A stretch of 64,000 bases of DNA from Agrobacterium tumefaciens (GCF_017726655.1 NZ_CP072308.1:1116001-1180000), one strand, 5' to 3'; positions 28,200-36,424 are shown, counted from the first letter of the stretch. Notes: generated from the sequence alone by a model not told the origin. A program made the numbers and translations.

Positions 28200-28531
28200 C
28201 GGTTTTCCTCTTCGCAGCGGCAGACGATGAAGCGGCGCGTTTCGTCCGGGTCCATCACAGCGCGGATGGCGAGACTGCGGCGGCCCTTGCGAAAACGCAT
28301 GCCGGCCGCAATGTCTTCACGGTACACCAGCCACACGCGGTGCGTGATCGTCACGCCTTCGGCCGACGCCCGCTCATGCGATGTCTCCGACACCGGTTCG
28401 ATTGCGGCCCAGAGCGACAGGAGGAAATTCCAGCTTTGCGCAGCACCACCCTGCCCGTCCGGCGTTTCGGTCCGCACGTCCAGTTCCAGCCGTGCCGTCA
28501 GCTTGCCGGGGTCGAGAAAAACGAGGTTCAT
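28196..28531 (-). CDS. GTA head-tail adaptor / stopper (g7)
   Basis: The 111-residue protein contains LDPGKLTARLELDVRTETPD and WAAIEPVS, then VTITHRVWLVYREDIAAGMRF and a C-terminal DPDETRRFIVCRCEEENR. This is the phage head-tail joining (SPP1 gp16/HK97 gp7-like) family pattern. It is placed between the connector g6 and g8, with an ATGA overlap onto g8. It forms the ring that closes the head at the tail interface. Confidence 0.9.
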   Translation of the reverse strand: MNLVFLDPGKLTARLELDVRTETPDGQGGAAQSWNFLLSLWAAIEPVSETSHERASAEGVTITHRVWLVYREDIAAGMRFRKGRRSLAIRAVMDPDETRRFIVCRCEEENR

Positions 28532-28534
28532 GGC

Positions 28535-29104
28535 TCAAAGTCCCAGGCGGCAGAAGGGGGCCACCAGCCGCTCGTAACCGGCAGGAACCGCCGCAGGCTG
28601 GTTTTCCGGCGTGACAGCGCCGCGGAAGGCAAACATCTGTGCAACATGCGAGAGCATGGCGCGCTTCAGCGTGTCGGGCATATCCGTCCCCGCCTCGCCG
28701 TAACCGGCGATGAAATCGATCTCGATGCCGTTCATCACCCGCCCGGGGGACGGCGGATCGCGCAGCCAAAGCCGTGCCGGACGTGCCGCGCCATCGAGCA
28801 ATCTCTCGACGCCACGCAGGTTCTCTGCCTGGCCCGCGCCATCGAAAACCAGAATCGTTTCGATGGTTTGCACCGGTGTCTTGCCAAGCAGAATCACACC
28901 CGTTTGCGGCCAGCGATCGAGATAAAGCCGCCATGTCTGGCTGAGGAGGCAAAGGCCGGTGGTCCGCTCCAGATGCTCGCGCGCGGTGCGGATCAGCGCG
29001 GCAAGCAGCAGATCTTCTTCGCCGCTGTCGAGGCGCAGATGCGCCTTTACTTCGGCAAGCGTCAGCGGCTCCGCCTGCGGCGGATGAATGAGGGCATAGG
29101 TCAT
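28535..29104 (-). CDS. GTA head-tail connector protein (g6)
   Basis: The 189-residue protein starts HPPQAEPLTLAEVKAHLRL, the classic gp6-like connector opening, followed by LIRTAREHLERTTGLCLL, YLDRWP and EIDFIAGYGEAGTDMPD. Conserved aromatic and acidic residues at IDFIAGYG match the phage conserved hypothetical TIGR02215 family. It begins downstream of a RIME-like repeat that separates it from the capsid gene, and ends three bases before g7. Confidence 0.92.
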   Translation of the reverse strand: MTYALIHPPQAEPLTLAEVKAHLRLDSGEEDLLLAALIRTAREHLERTTGLCLLSQTWRLYLDRWPQTGVILLGKTPVQTIETILVFDGAGQAENLRGVERLLDGAARPARLWLRDPPSPGRVMNGIEIDFIAGYGEAGTDMPDTLKRAMLSHVAQMFAFRGAVTPENQPAAVPAGYERLVAPFCRLGL

Positions 29105-29143
29105 GGCGTCTCCGATGAAGAGGGCAAGCTGGTGCGTCTTTCG

Positions 29144-29264
29144 CCTTCTCCCCGAGGGGGAGAAGGTCGCGGCAGCGGGCTGAGAGGGCAAGGGCAGTGA
29201 TAGACCGAGAGCTTGTCCCCTCATCCGGCCCTTCGGGCCATTTTCTCCCCACGGGGAGAAGAAG
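29144..29264. repeat. RIME-like palindromic element, copy 2, inside the GTA operon
   Basis: The arms are CGCCTTCTCCCCGAGGGGGA and TTCTCCCCACGGGGAGAAG. Between them lie GCGGCAGCGGG and CCCCTCATCCGGCCCTTCGG, the same mosaic as the copies at 9451, 41726 and 58654. This copy sits between the capsid gene and g6, inside what should be a continuous late-gene transcript. It could act as an RNA processing or attenuation hairpin. Confidence 0.85.
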
Positions 29265-29283
29265 CTAGCGGCACCGTCGAGGC

Positions 29284-30552
29284 TCAGTTCACGCCGAATT
29301 TCACCAGCTTGATCGCCTCGAAATTCTGCACGCCGCCGCCCACGCGCTTGGTGGTGTAAAACAGCACGTAGGGCTTGGCCGAATAGGGATCACGCAGGAT
29401 GCGGACGCCGGTGCGGTCGACCACGAGATAACCTGCGCGGAAATCACCGAAGGCGATGGCAAAGCTGTTGGCCGCAACGTTCGGCATGTCTTCCGCTTCG
29501 GTGACCGGAAAGCCCATCAGCGAGGCGGGCTGGCCGGCTGCGGCTGGCGGATGCCAGAGATAGGCGCCTGTCGTGTCCTTGAAGCGACGCAGTGCGGACT
29601 GGGTTTTGCGGTTCATCAGGAAGTTTCCGTTCTGGCGGTGCCCCGCCTTCAGCCCGTAAACCGCGTCGAGGAGCACATCCATCGGTCCTCCCGACGCAAA
29701 GCCGGCGGAAACGCCGGTCGCGACATAGCCGATATTGCCCCAGCTCCAGCTGTCATTGGCAACGGCCGTGTAGGAGAGAAAACCCTTCGGCTTGTTGACG
29801 CCATCGCCGGCGATGAAGGCGGAGGCCTCCTGCTCGGCGAAGGCTATATCGACTTCCGAGGCGATCCACGTCTCGATATCAACCGCAGCATCGTCCAGCA
29901 GGGCCTGGGTGGCGGCGGGCATGGCGTAAAGTTCCATGGTCGGAAAGGTCAGCTCTGACAGCTTCGGCGTCGTCGTTTCGGGGCGAGCCGCGGTTTCCGC
30001 GACCCAACCGCTGGCCAGGCCGCTGGCGGAGAAAGGTTTTTTCAGAACGGCGGTGGAAACCTGCCGGACGGTTGCCAGCGCCCGGATCGGCGAAATCGCC
30101 GTCATGCGCCGGCCGATCTCGCCATCCGTTTCAGTCGGCAACAGGAAACCGCCATCAGCTCCCGCCGAACCGGAAAAGGCCTTGGCCTCGAGATCGCGCA
30201 GTCCCCCGTCTTCCCCGCGCCTGATATAGGCTTCGAAGGCCGCCTTATGCTCTTCGGCATCGTGAGACAAGACGTCCTTGCGTCCAAGCGCGGGGCGTGC
30301 CTTCTTGAGCGCCAGATCGTCCATGATCCTGCGGTTATCGTCGAGCGCCTTGTCGATGCGGTCGAGCTTATCACGGGTGACGACATCGGCGCCCATCTTG
30401 CGCTCGATATCGGCAAGCCGCTGGTCGTTGGTTTCCCGGAACGCCTCGAAGGCCTCCATGAAGTCGTCGAATGCCGCGGTCACCGTATCGGGCACAGCCT
30501 TCACCTGCGGCGCGACGGTCATCGGAGCCGGTTTCGTCGTCTGGTCTGTCAT
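29284..30552 (-). CDS. GTA major capsid protein, HK97 fold (g5)
   Basis: The 422-residue HK97-family capsid has an N-terminal helical scaffolding (delta) region with coiled-coil DDFMEAFEAFRETNDQRLADI. The mature coat begins near FSGSAGADGGFLLPTETDGEI and contains FPTMELYAMPAATQALLDDA, EQEASAFIAGDGVNKPKGFL and the C-terminal FRAGYLVVDRTGVRILRDPY. Cleavage by the g4 protease is expected just before the mature region. In GTAs this coat packs random host DNA of a few kilobases. Confidence 0.95.
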   Translation of the reverse strand: MTDQTTKPAPMTVAPQVKAVPDTVTAAFDDFMEAFEAFRETNDQRLADIERKMGADVVTRDKLDRIDKALDDNRRIMDDLALKKARPALGRKDVLSHDAEEHKAAFEAYIRRGEDGGLRDLEAKAFSGSAGADGGFLLPTETDGEIGRRMTAISPIRALATVRQVSTAVLKKPFSASGLASGWVAETAARPETTTPKLSELTFPTMELYAMPAATQALLDDAAVDIETWIASEVDIAFAEQEASAFIAGDGVNKPKGFLSYTAVANDSWSWGNIGYVATGVSAGFASGGPMDVLLDAVYGLKAGHRQNGNFLMNRKTQSALRRFKDTTGAYLWHPPAAAGQPASLMGFPVTEAEDMPNVAANSFAIAFGDFRAGYLVVDRTGVRILRDPYSAKPYVLFYTTKRVGGGVQNFEAIKLVKFGVN

Positions 30553-30583
30553 GTCGTTTCCTTGTTGGTTGGTGCCTGAAGGT

Positions 30584-31174
30584 TCAGCGTTTGAAGCTTG
30601 TGTCGAACAGCGAGCGGGCGGCGCGACGCATGATGCGCACCAGTTCGGTCTCACGGTCGCGGAAGAAGCGGGCGTGCTTGACGTCGGAGACGCGCGCGGA
30701 CGGCAGCATCGGAAAGGTAACGACCGAGATTTCCCAGAGATCGGCTTCCAGAATGCGCCGGACACCGGCTTTGGTCGCCTTGCGAGCGCGCGCCTCTTTA
30801 CTGGAACGGACTGTGCGGAAGCCGATCGACAGCCCGTCCAGCGCGCCGGCCTTCATCAGCGAATGCACCTCGCGGGCACGGGCAACACCGGGCGCCAGCA
30901 TGCCCTCGACATAAAGTCCGCGCTCATCCTCGCGGATGGTACGCCAGGCGCCGATGGGCTCGGCTGGATCATGCTGGTAAAGCATGCGGATACCGCCAGC
31001 GCCCCGCTCCTCGATGGATCGGCGGAAGGCGCCGCGCTCGATCATGTCCTGACCGAGATCGACCTCCCCGAAGACGCTGGCGTAACCGGAAAAGGTGCCG
31101 TCACTGGTGATGCCGCGCAGTTCCAGACTGGCGAATTTGCGCGTGGCGGGGCGTGGCCCGCGATAGACGTGCAT
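30584..31174 (-). CDS. GTA prohead protease, HK97 family (g4)
   Basis: The 196-residue U35 prohead protease contains FSGYASVFGEVDLGQDMIERGAF, the usual N-terminal motif. The catalytic His lies in MLYQHDPAEPIG and the Ser in GALDGLSIGFRTV, followed by ILEADLWEISVVTFPM. An AGGAG ribosome site precedes ATG 31174. It matures the capsid encoded immediately downstream. Confidence 0.94.
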   Translation of the reverse strand: MHVYRGPRPATRKFASLELRGITSDGTFSGYASVFGEVDLGQDMIERGAFRRSIEERGAGGIRMLYQHDPAEPIGAWRTIREDERGLYVEGMLAPGVARAREVHSLMKAGALDGLSIGFRTVRSSKEARARKATKAGVRRILEADLWEISVVTFPMLPSARVSDVKHARFFRDRETELVRIMRRAARSLFDTSFKR

Positions 31175-31203
31175 GGGAAACTCCTGCGATGTGGACGCTG
31201 ATG

Positions 31204-31524
31204 TCAGACGCGCGGACGGGCGCTGTAGCGTTCGGCGATACGCACCAGGACGCCAAGTCCCCACCACGCGCCCATGCTGGCGGCCGCCGAGCCCGCCACC
31301 ATGATTTCCCGCCCCGAAAGGGCACCGGCAATGTCGAGCTGCTGCACGATCCACAGGCCGATCGGCCCGCCGAAGATCATGCCGCAGGAAACGCCGGTAA
31401 TGAAACGGCTCGCGGCTTCCCGCCTGCTTTTCGGCAGCAGGTAAACAAGCGATACGCCGGCACCCGCGACGGCGCCGGTAATGCGGGCGGCCCAGATGCC
31501 GGCCTCGTTGGCGAATTCAGACAT
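31204..31524 (-). CDS. Small membrane protein between portal and protease (g3.5 position)
   Basis: This 106-residue protein has three or so hydrophobic stretches: ARITGAVAGAGVSLVYLL, FITGVSCGMIFGGPIGLWIV and IMVAGSAAASMGAWWGLGVLVRI. Basic residues separate them. It occupies the place of orfg3.5 in Rhodobacter-type clusters. The shape resembles class I/II holins and the rhizobial DUF6107-like small proteins, so a membrane or lysis role is possible but unproven. It runs with the GTA genes and ends 30 bases before the protease start. Confidence 0.75.
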   Translation of the reverse strand: MSEFANEAGIWAARITGAVAGAGVSLVYLLPKSRREAASRFITGVSCGMIFGGPIGLWIVQQLDIAGALSGREIMVAGSAAASMGAWWGLGVLVRIAERYSARPRV

Positions 31525-31721
31525 GGGTAATCATTCCGTTCTAGGATGTTGAAATCGGGCGCACGCATGGCGACGCCCGCAGGTGGCGTTTGCGCGCCTG
31601 CGACGGGACATTTTTCGAATCTTCGGAATCGCTTGGGCGGAGAACCTCAGAAAGAGAATCCGCGACTTCAGAGATCGCTTTAAGGCGGACGCCAAGCGCT
31701 CCGCGAGCGCGTCCTGCCTCT

Positions 31722-32888
31722 TCAGTAGCCGACCGCTTCGCGTTTTTCCTCGTCACTGAGGAAAGATGCGGCTCCGATGCGGGACCACAGCGCGTCCCGC
31801 TCGCCCGCCAGTCCGGCAATTTTGTCGAGATCCGGTTCGAGCCGCAGCCCCGCCCCGAAGACCGGAGCGAGCCAGCCGCATAGCCTTGCCGCCGTACGGT
31901 TCACCAGCGGCAACACGGTCAAGCGGTAGAAGGCGCGGTTTGCCTCCTGATAGTTGGCGTAGGTGTTGTCGCCGGGGATGCCGATCAGCATGGGCGGCAC
32001 GCCGAGCGAGAGCGCGATATCGCGCGCAGCACCGTTGCGCGCCTCCAGAAAATCCATGTCGCGCGGCGAAAGGCCCATGGCCTTCCAATCCAGCCCGCCT
32101 TCCAGAAGCAACGGCCGGCCGGCATTCATCGCGCCCTGATAACCCTCCTCCAGCTCCCGCTTCAGCCGCTCATATTGCTCCGTCGAAAGATTGCCGCCCT
32201 CCTTCGGCTGGTAGACCAGCGCGCCTGAGGGCCGAGCGGAGTTGTCGAGCAGGCGCTTGTTCCACTGGCTTGCGGCATTGTGCAGATCGAGTGCGGCGCC
32301 CGCGGATGCAAGCGGCGCAAACCCGGTCCGGTCATCCAGCGGGTGGAACAGCTTGAGATGCAGCAGGCCCAGGCCATCGCGCTCGGCCGCGATACGCCGG
32401 GTCGTGCGTCCTTCGGCCCGGTACTCGTAAGCGACAGGCCAGCCATCCGCCCCCTCGACGATGCTGACCCGGTCGGGCCGCAGCAGATGCAGTTCGCGCA
32501 ACCGCCCGCTGATAACGAGCGGTTCGACATAGGCGTTCCCGGCAAGCAGCAGATGACCGTAAAGCGCCTCGAAAAAATCAGGGCCGCTCATATGGCCGCT
32601 CGGCTTTGCAAGCAATGCCAGCAGCGGATGGTCGGCCAGTTCGTCGTCGCCGTCATAGAGCAGCCAGCTGACGGCGGCAGACGCTTCCGCAACCATGCGC
32701 GCCGCGCGGTGGGCGACCGGGTTCTTCATAAAGCCTTCGCGGGACAGCGCGGCATAAGACCGGCCGGACCAGAAAGCCTGTCCGCCCTGCACTGCCACCG
32801 CCATGAAGCCATCAGCCATTTTCCGGTTTTCAGGCACGGCTCTGCCGTCCACCGGGCGCAGCCACGGCAGGGAGAAGGGAAGTCGCAT
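31722..32888 (-). CDS. GTA portal protein, HK97 family (g3)
   Basis: The 388-residue portal has NPVAHRAARMVAEASAAVSW near the N-terminus, LLALLAKPSGHMSGPDFFEALYG, then AGNAYVEPLV and a C-terminal region with PPMLIGIPGDNTYANYQEAN. The I-P-G-D-N-T-Y-x-N-Y motif is typical of HK97/GTA portals. It forms the dodecameric ring for DNA packaging. Here it is separated from the terminase by a lysozyme gene, a Dabb gene and a repeat, whereas GTA g2 and g3 are usually adjacent. Confidence 0.94.
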   Translation of the reverse strand: MRLPFSLPWLRPVDGRAVPENRKMADGFMAVAVQGGQAFWSGRSYAALSREGFMKNPVAHRAARMVAEASAAVSWLLYDGDDELADHPLLALLAKPSGHMSGPDFFEALYGHLLLAGNAYVEPLVISGRLRELHLLRPDRVSIVEGADGWPVAYEYRAEGRTTRRIAAERDGLGLLHLKLFHPLDDRTGFAPLASAGAALDLHNAASQWNKRLLDNSARPSGALVYQPKEGGNLSTEQYERLKRELEEGYQGAMNAGRPLLLEGGLDWKAMGLSPRDMDFLEARNGAARDIALSLGVPPMLIGIPGDNTYANYQEANRAFYRLTVLPLVNRTAARLCGWLAPVFGAGLRLEPDLDKIAGLAGERDALWSRIGAASFLSDEEKREAVGY

Positions 32889-33002
32889 TGGGTTGTCCTT
32901 GTGTTGATGGCTTACTGTGCGCCTATGTCGTCACCCGGGACCAGATCCACGACTGTCCGGTTCAAATTGAGATTGCGACCGGCAGCGCAAGACACATAGA
33001 TC

Positions 33003-33119
33003 CCGTCATTCCGGCCTCGAGCCGGAATAGAGCCGACGTGAGTCTGCACGGCGAAGAACCTCTTTCAGCCCAAAGACTCGGGCAGGCTGGATGCCGGATC
33101 GGGTCCGGCATGACGGAAT
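33003..33119. repeat. Second palindromic repeat family, copy A
   Basis: The ends are CCGTCATTCCGGCCTCGAGC and GGTCCGGCATGACGG, giving an overall inverted repeat with internal dyads (CCGGCCTCGAGCCGG; GATGCCGGATCGGGTCCGGC). It matches the copy at 36482 in its outer arms (GTCATTCCG) and in a GGCTGGATG stretch. The gap from 32889 to 33184 holds this element and no gene that I can support. Confidence 0.75.
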
Positions 33120-33184
33120 AAAGGGGTTCGGGTGTTGTCCGCAGTCCGTTCGCCAGGCCTTGCGGTCGTCGCGGCGGTAACGGC

Positions 33185-33493
33185 CTATCGGATCGGCGCT
33201 TTCACCGCCCTGTCGCTGTCGAAATCGGCGGCAATGCGGGTGTCGCGCAGCGGCTTTACCGTGCGGGTCGAAAGATCATAAGCGGGATCGGCCTTGTACG
33301 CCGCAAGCGCCGCCTCGTTTTCGAACTCGCCATAGACGATGAAATCGACCGAGTTGCCCCATTGGTCCTTCTTGACGTTCTCGCCGATTTCCAGCTTCAG
33401 CGCGTGCGGGATGGCGGTGAGGCCGGAGAGGCCCTTGCGCACGGCATCGCGGTTTTCCTCGGGAACGGTGAAGAAGACGATATGGCGGATCAC
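33185..33493 (-). CDS. Dabb-family stress-responsive alpha/beta barrel protein
   Basis: The 102-residue protein begins VIRHIVFFTVPEENRDAVRKGL. The I-R-H-I-V-F-F opening plus VDFIVYGEFENEAALAAYKADPAY is diagnostic of the Dabb ferredoxin-like fold, which dimerises and is often linked to stress or aromatic metabolism. The GTG at 33493, with AGGTG upstream, fits the usual start of the family; an in-frame ATG at 33508 would add five residues. It is not a known GTA gene, so it is probably cargo. Confidence 0.85.
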   Translation of the reverse strand: MIRHIVFFTVPEENRDAVRKGLSGLTAIPHALKLEIGENVKKDQWGNSVDFIVYGEFENEAALAAYKADPAYDLSTRTVKPLRDTRIAADFDSDRAVKAPIR

Positions 33494-33548
33494 GGTGTCA
33501 CCTGTCATGCAAAGTTCAACGATGGCCGGTTGGCGGTGGTAGGGGTTA

Positions 33549-34187
33549 TCATCTGGCTGGCGCGGGTTCAATCCGCGCCGCGACAAGGGCCGCATGAAAT
33601 GCACGGCCATAGCCCGCGACCAGCCGCGCCCTGTCGCTGCCATTGATGATTGCCCGCGCACCTTCCCAATCTTCGCTGGCCCCGCTCAGGAAATGCGAAA
33701 GCCGGCGGCCGGTGAAGCTGCCACGCACCATGCCAAGGATCAGGATCGCCGTCGCCACGTCAAGCGCCATGGCGCGTTCCGGCCGATCGAGAAGGTCGAC
33801 GCCTGTGATCGCCGACATGGTCTCATAGTTGCGGCGATGGGTGAGTTGCACGAAACCCCGGCCGAGCCAGCTTTTTCCTTCGGCATCCGGGCGCCAATAG
33901 GGTTTGCGTACCATGGGCAACCGTCCGGCCGTAAAAGCCCGGTCGAGCCGCGCAATCGCTTCGGCATCGCTCGCCGCCATGGTCTCGCGCACCGGCTGCA
34001 TGGTCGCCGCCGTTTCGTGAAAAGCCGTCGCCAGCATGTAGGCGAGCCAGCGCGTGTCACCCTGAGGGAGTTGCTTTTCGAAACCGGAAACGATCGCTTT
34101 CGTGCCAGCGAGCTGCTCCCCGAGCAGACGACCGTCGAAGACCGACAGGCGTATCGACGCGACGAATCGTGCCTCGTGGTATGGCAT
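33549..34187 (-). CDS. GH19-type lysozyme/chitinase-like endolysin within the GTA cluster
   Basis: This 212-residue enzyme has no signal peptide. The catalytic Glu58 lies in YMLATAFHETAATM and the substrate-groove motif is GRGFVQLTHRRNYE, both characteristic of GH19 phage-type endolysins. A C-terminal helical part carries DWEGARAIINGSDRA. AGGAG sits five bases before ATG 34187. Lying between terminase and portal and oriented with the GTA genes, it could release particles by cell lysis. In Rhodobacter capsulatus the endolysin is encoded away from the structural cluster. Confidence 0.85.
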   Translation of the reverse strand: MPYHEARFVASIRLSVFDGRLLGEQLAGTKAIVSGFEKQLPQGDTRWLAYMLATAFHETAATMQPVRETMAASDAEAIARLDRAFTAGRLPMVRKPYWRPDAEGKSWLGRGFVQLTHRRNYETMSAITGVDLLDRPERAMALDVATAILILGMVRGSFTGRRLSHFLSGASEDWEGARAIINGSDRARLVAGYGRAFHAALVAARIEPAPAR

Positions 34188-34254
34188 ATAGGCTCCTGAA
34201 AATGAGAGGCATCGTGGCGGCCGGAATTGTCCACATGACGACCGTCGGGACTAA

Positions 34255-34285
34255 ATCGATTTGAAAAAATCTTAATCGATTTTAA
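34255..34285. promoter_or_regulatory. Tandem ATCGATTT boxes upstream of the lysozyme gene
   Basis: ATCGATTT occurs at 34255-34262 and again at 34275-34282. The two are exactly 20 bases apart (two helical turns) and embedded in A/T-rich DNA unlike the GC-rich surroundings. They lie 68 bases or more before the lysozyme ATG (minus) and 115 bases before the small plus-strand gene at 34400. A cooperative regulator site is possible. TTAA pairs at 34272 and 34282 are separated by 6, not 7, so this is not a canonical CtrA box. Confidence 0.4.
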
Positions 34286-34399
34286 TTCGCACGCGCCGGT
34301 TTAGGGGTAAAAAATTCCTTGAATTTCGGAACCTTACGGCGCTTACTCCGTTCATCGCGCAGCCCTGCAGCGTTAACCATTCTAAGGAGGAATGCCACC

Positions 34400-34507
34400 A
34401 TGACAGCGACAATCCCCCAGACCGTTTATGACCGTCTCGAAAACGAGTGGCGCCAGATGCGTGAAACCGGTTCCCAGCCGAAACCATCCCAGTCGCCCAA
34501 GAAGTGA
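34400..34507 (+). CDS. 35-residue small protein antisense to the GTA operon
   Basis: This short reading frame encodes MTATIPQTVYDRLENEWRQM, then a charged Pro/Gln/Ser/Lys tail (about 15 residues). It is supported by a strong ribosome site, TAAGGAGG, nine bases before ATG 34400, and by a helical, codon-biased sequence. An ATG at 34392 is out of frame. It reads against the flanking terminase and lysozyme genes. The function is unknown. Confidence 0.6.
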   Translation: MTATIPQTVYDRLENEWRQMRETGSQPKPSQSPKK

Positions 34508-34550
34508 TAGCCGTCAGCCGCCTGATTTTCGGCCACTGACGATGCCTCGT

Positions 34551-34577
34551 TTCTTCTCCCTCGCGGGGAGAAGAAAC
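34551..34577. repeat. Half copy of the RIME-like repeat
   Basis: TTCTTCTCCCTCGCGGGGAG plus AAGAAAC reproduces one internally palindromic arm of the element seen at 9451 and elsewhere, without the second arm. It lies between the small plus-strand gene and the terminase 3' end. It can form a stem-loop that may stop transcription from either side. Confidence 0.65.
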
Positions 34578-34636
34578 TGGCAGCCTGCGCCAGACCTCGT
34601 TCAGCCTGCGCCCGCATAAGCTCATCAGCGAAAGCG

Positions 34637-35896
34637 TTACATTCCCCGCACCTTCGGTTCACTCGTTACCAGCGTCGTCAGCGCCGTCATCGCCCAGACA
34701 AGCGCATCCAGCCGGTCTGGGGAGCGACCCGACGAGAGGCCATCGGCTGTAAAATCGGTCATCTGGTCTTCCAGTTTTTCAAATCGGGCGGCGTGACGCA
34801 CGCGGCCCTGTTCGTAGAGGGCCGCCACGGGCTCGGCGCGGGCGAATTTGCCCCGGCTTGCGCGCACCAGCGTCAGCGGCAGGTGTGCATCGATGCTCTG
34901 CAGCATGGCGCGCACCATCTCGCCGCCCTGATTGATTTCCGCCACCACCCGGTCGGCCTCGTGCCGGCGAAAAGCGGCCACAACCGCGCGGGCCCAGCCT
35001 GCCGGCGTTTCGGCTTCCACGGAGGAGTCGGAGAGCACCACAAGACGACCGGACATGCCCTGCCCTGCCACAACGATGCCGCAGCAGGAATGTTCACCGG
35101 CGCCCGAGGGCGGATCGACCGCGACCACCACACGCGAGAGAGGCTCGTGGTCGGCGTCGGTGATTGCCTCCAGGTCGGCCCGTTTCCAGAGCGCCCCCTC
35201 GCGATCATCGATCAGTTCGCCGCCGATTTCCTGCCGCCCCAGCCGGGTGCCGCCGTAGCGGTCCTCGATAGCTTTCAGGAAGTCCGGAGACAGATTGCGT
35301 GCGTTCATCGCGGTCGGCATCCTCGCCACGCGCGCCGTCGGATCGGCAAGTAGGGCCTTCAGCAGCGGAATGGGCCGGGGGGTCGTGGTGACGAGTTGCC
35401 GCGGCGCCTCCCCCAGCCTCAGACCGAATTGCAGCATGTCCCAGGTTTCCTGCGGATATTTCCATTTGCCGAGCTCATCCGCCCAGGCCATATGAAACTG
35501 CGGCCCGCGCAGGCTTTCCGGGTCTTCCGAGGAAAACACCTGCGCCACCGCGCCATTCGGCCAGAGAAGGCGACGCCGCGACACTTCGAAAACCGGACGA
35601 CGCCTGCGGGCGATGCGGCATATGCCGGAGATACCGTCGATCATCACCTCGCGGGCATCACCCAGCGTTTCCGCCACAAGCGCGATGCGCAGCTCCGACT
35701 GCCTGCCGGAGGAAGCGACTGCGTGTATCCATTCGGCTCCCGCCCGGGTCTTGCCGGAACCACGTCCGCCGATCAGCAGCCATGTGCGCCAATCCCCTTT
35801 TGGCGGCTGCTGCGGCAGGTTACCGACAAAACGCCAGTCTCGCTGGAGAGCGCGAAGCTGCGTCTGCAGATGGAGTTCATCGCAAAGGTCCTGCAT
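34637..35896 (-). CDS. GTA large terminase subunit (g2)
   Basis: The 419-residue packaging ATPase/nuclease has a Walker A at residues 43-50 (GGRGSGKT), a Walker B in FHMAWADELGKWKYP and a coupling motif TTTPRPIPLL. The C-terminal RNase H-like nuclease has acidic residues in VVVAVDPPSG, VVAEINQGG and RLDALVWAM. It cuts and packs DNA into capsids; in GTAs packaging is largely sequence-independent. ATG 35896 begins three bases after the g1 stop. Confidence 0.95.
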   Translation of the reverse strand: MQDLCDELHLQTQLRALQRDWRFVGNLPQQPPKGDWRTWLLIGGRGSGKTRAGAEWIHAVASSGRQSELRIALVAETLGDAREVMIDGISGICRIARRRRPVFEVSRRRLLWPNGAVAQVFSSEDPESLRGPQFHMAWADELGKWKYPQETWDMLQFGLRLGEAPRQLVTTTPRPIPLLKALLADPTARVARMPTAMNARNLSPDFLKAIEDRYGGTRLGRQEIGGELIDDREGALWKRADLEAITDADHEPLSRVVVAVDPPSGAGEHSCCGIVVAGQGMSGRLVVLSDSSVEAETPAGWARAVVAAFRRHEADRVVAEINQGGEMVRAMLQSIDAHLPLTLVRASRGKFARAEPVAALYEQGRVRHAARFEKLEDQMTDFTADGLSSGRSPDRLDALVWAMTALTTLVTSEPKVRGM

Positions 35897-35899
35897 CCG

Positions 35900-36424
35900 T
35901 CACTCACCAGCCGCCGGACCGTTCGATGCGACAAGCGCCTCCTGCCAAGCGCGGCACTTCTGCTCCGCCAGTTCATCGATACGGTTGAGAAAATGCGCGA
36001 CCGCCGTTTCGTAAGCTTCAGCCTCCGCATCGTCCTCGATGACGAGCGCCTCACGCTCTTCAGCCAGCACCCGCTGCAAGGCGTCGATCCGCTCCAGCGT
36101 GCGCACAATGAGCGACAACTGGTCGGTCGCGGCTTTGACATCGGCCCGCGCTAACTTGGCCGACGTGTCCTCCGGCGCACCCAGCAAGGCCGCCTCACCC
36201 GCCTGCCGGAGATTGCGGTAGAGCCCGACCTCGTCGCGCATCTCGTCCGTCAGCTCGTTCAGCAGCTCTCGCAGACGACCGTTGCGCACCGCATCTTCGG
36301 CAATCAGCTTATTGGCCCGCGACTTCGTTTCCGGCGCGGTGTCCAGAGTGCCCTCGCCCGTACCGGTGGGCCGTTCCGGCCACGCGCTGTGGAGAGCCGG
36401 GTCGCAAGTGTCTGATTTCGTCAT
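35900..36424 (-). CDS. GTA gene 1, putative small terminase subunit
   Basis: The 174-residue protein is strongly helical and acidic, with coiled-coil-like segments (LRELLNELTDEMRDEVGLYR, RTLERIDALQRVLAEEREAL) and a Pro/Thr-rich N-terminus. It is the first gene of the cluster, immediately before the terminase, in the position of GTA g1. That product has been shown in Rhodobacter to act as a small terminase lacking specific DNA binding. The assignment is by position and composition more than by a sharp motif. The main GTA promoter should lie upstream of 36424. Confidence 0.8.
   Translation of the reverse strand: MTKSDTCDPALHSAWPERPTGTGEGTLDTAPETKSRANKLIAEDAVRNGRLRELLNELTDEMRDEVGLYRNLRQAGEAALLGAPEDTSAKLARADVKAATDQLSLIVRTLERIDALQRVLAEEREALVIEDDAEAEAYETAVAHFLNRIDELAEQKCRAWQEALVASNGPAAGE

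Noticed and set aside
34272..34285. TTAA pair near the GTA lysozyme as a CtrA site
   Set aside because: The spacing is 6, not 7, bases, so it does not fit the CtrA consensus.
18763..36424. An ordinary temperate prophage
   Set aside because: No integrase, excisionase, repressor, replication genes, att repeats or adjacent tRNA; the gene set and order match a gene transfer agent.
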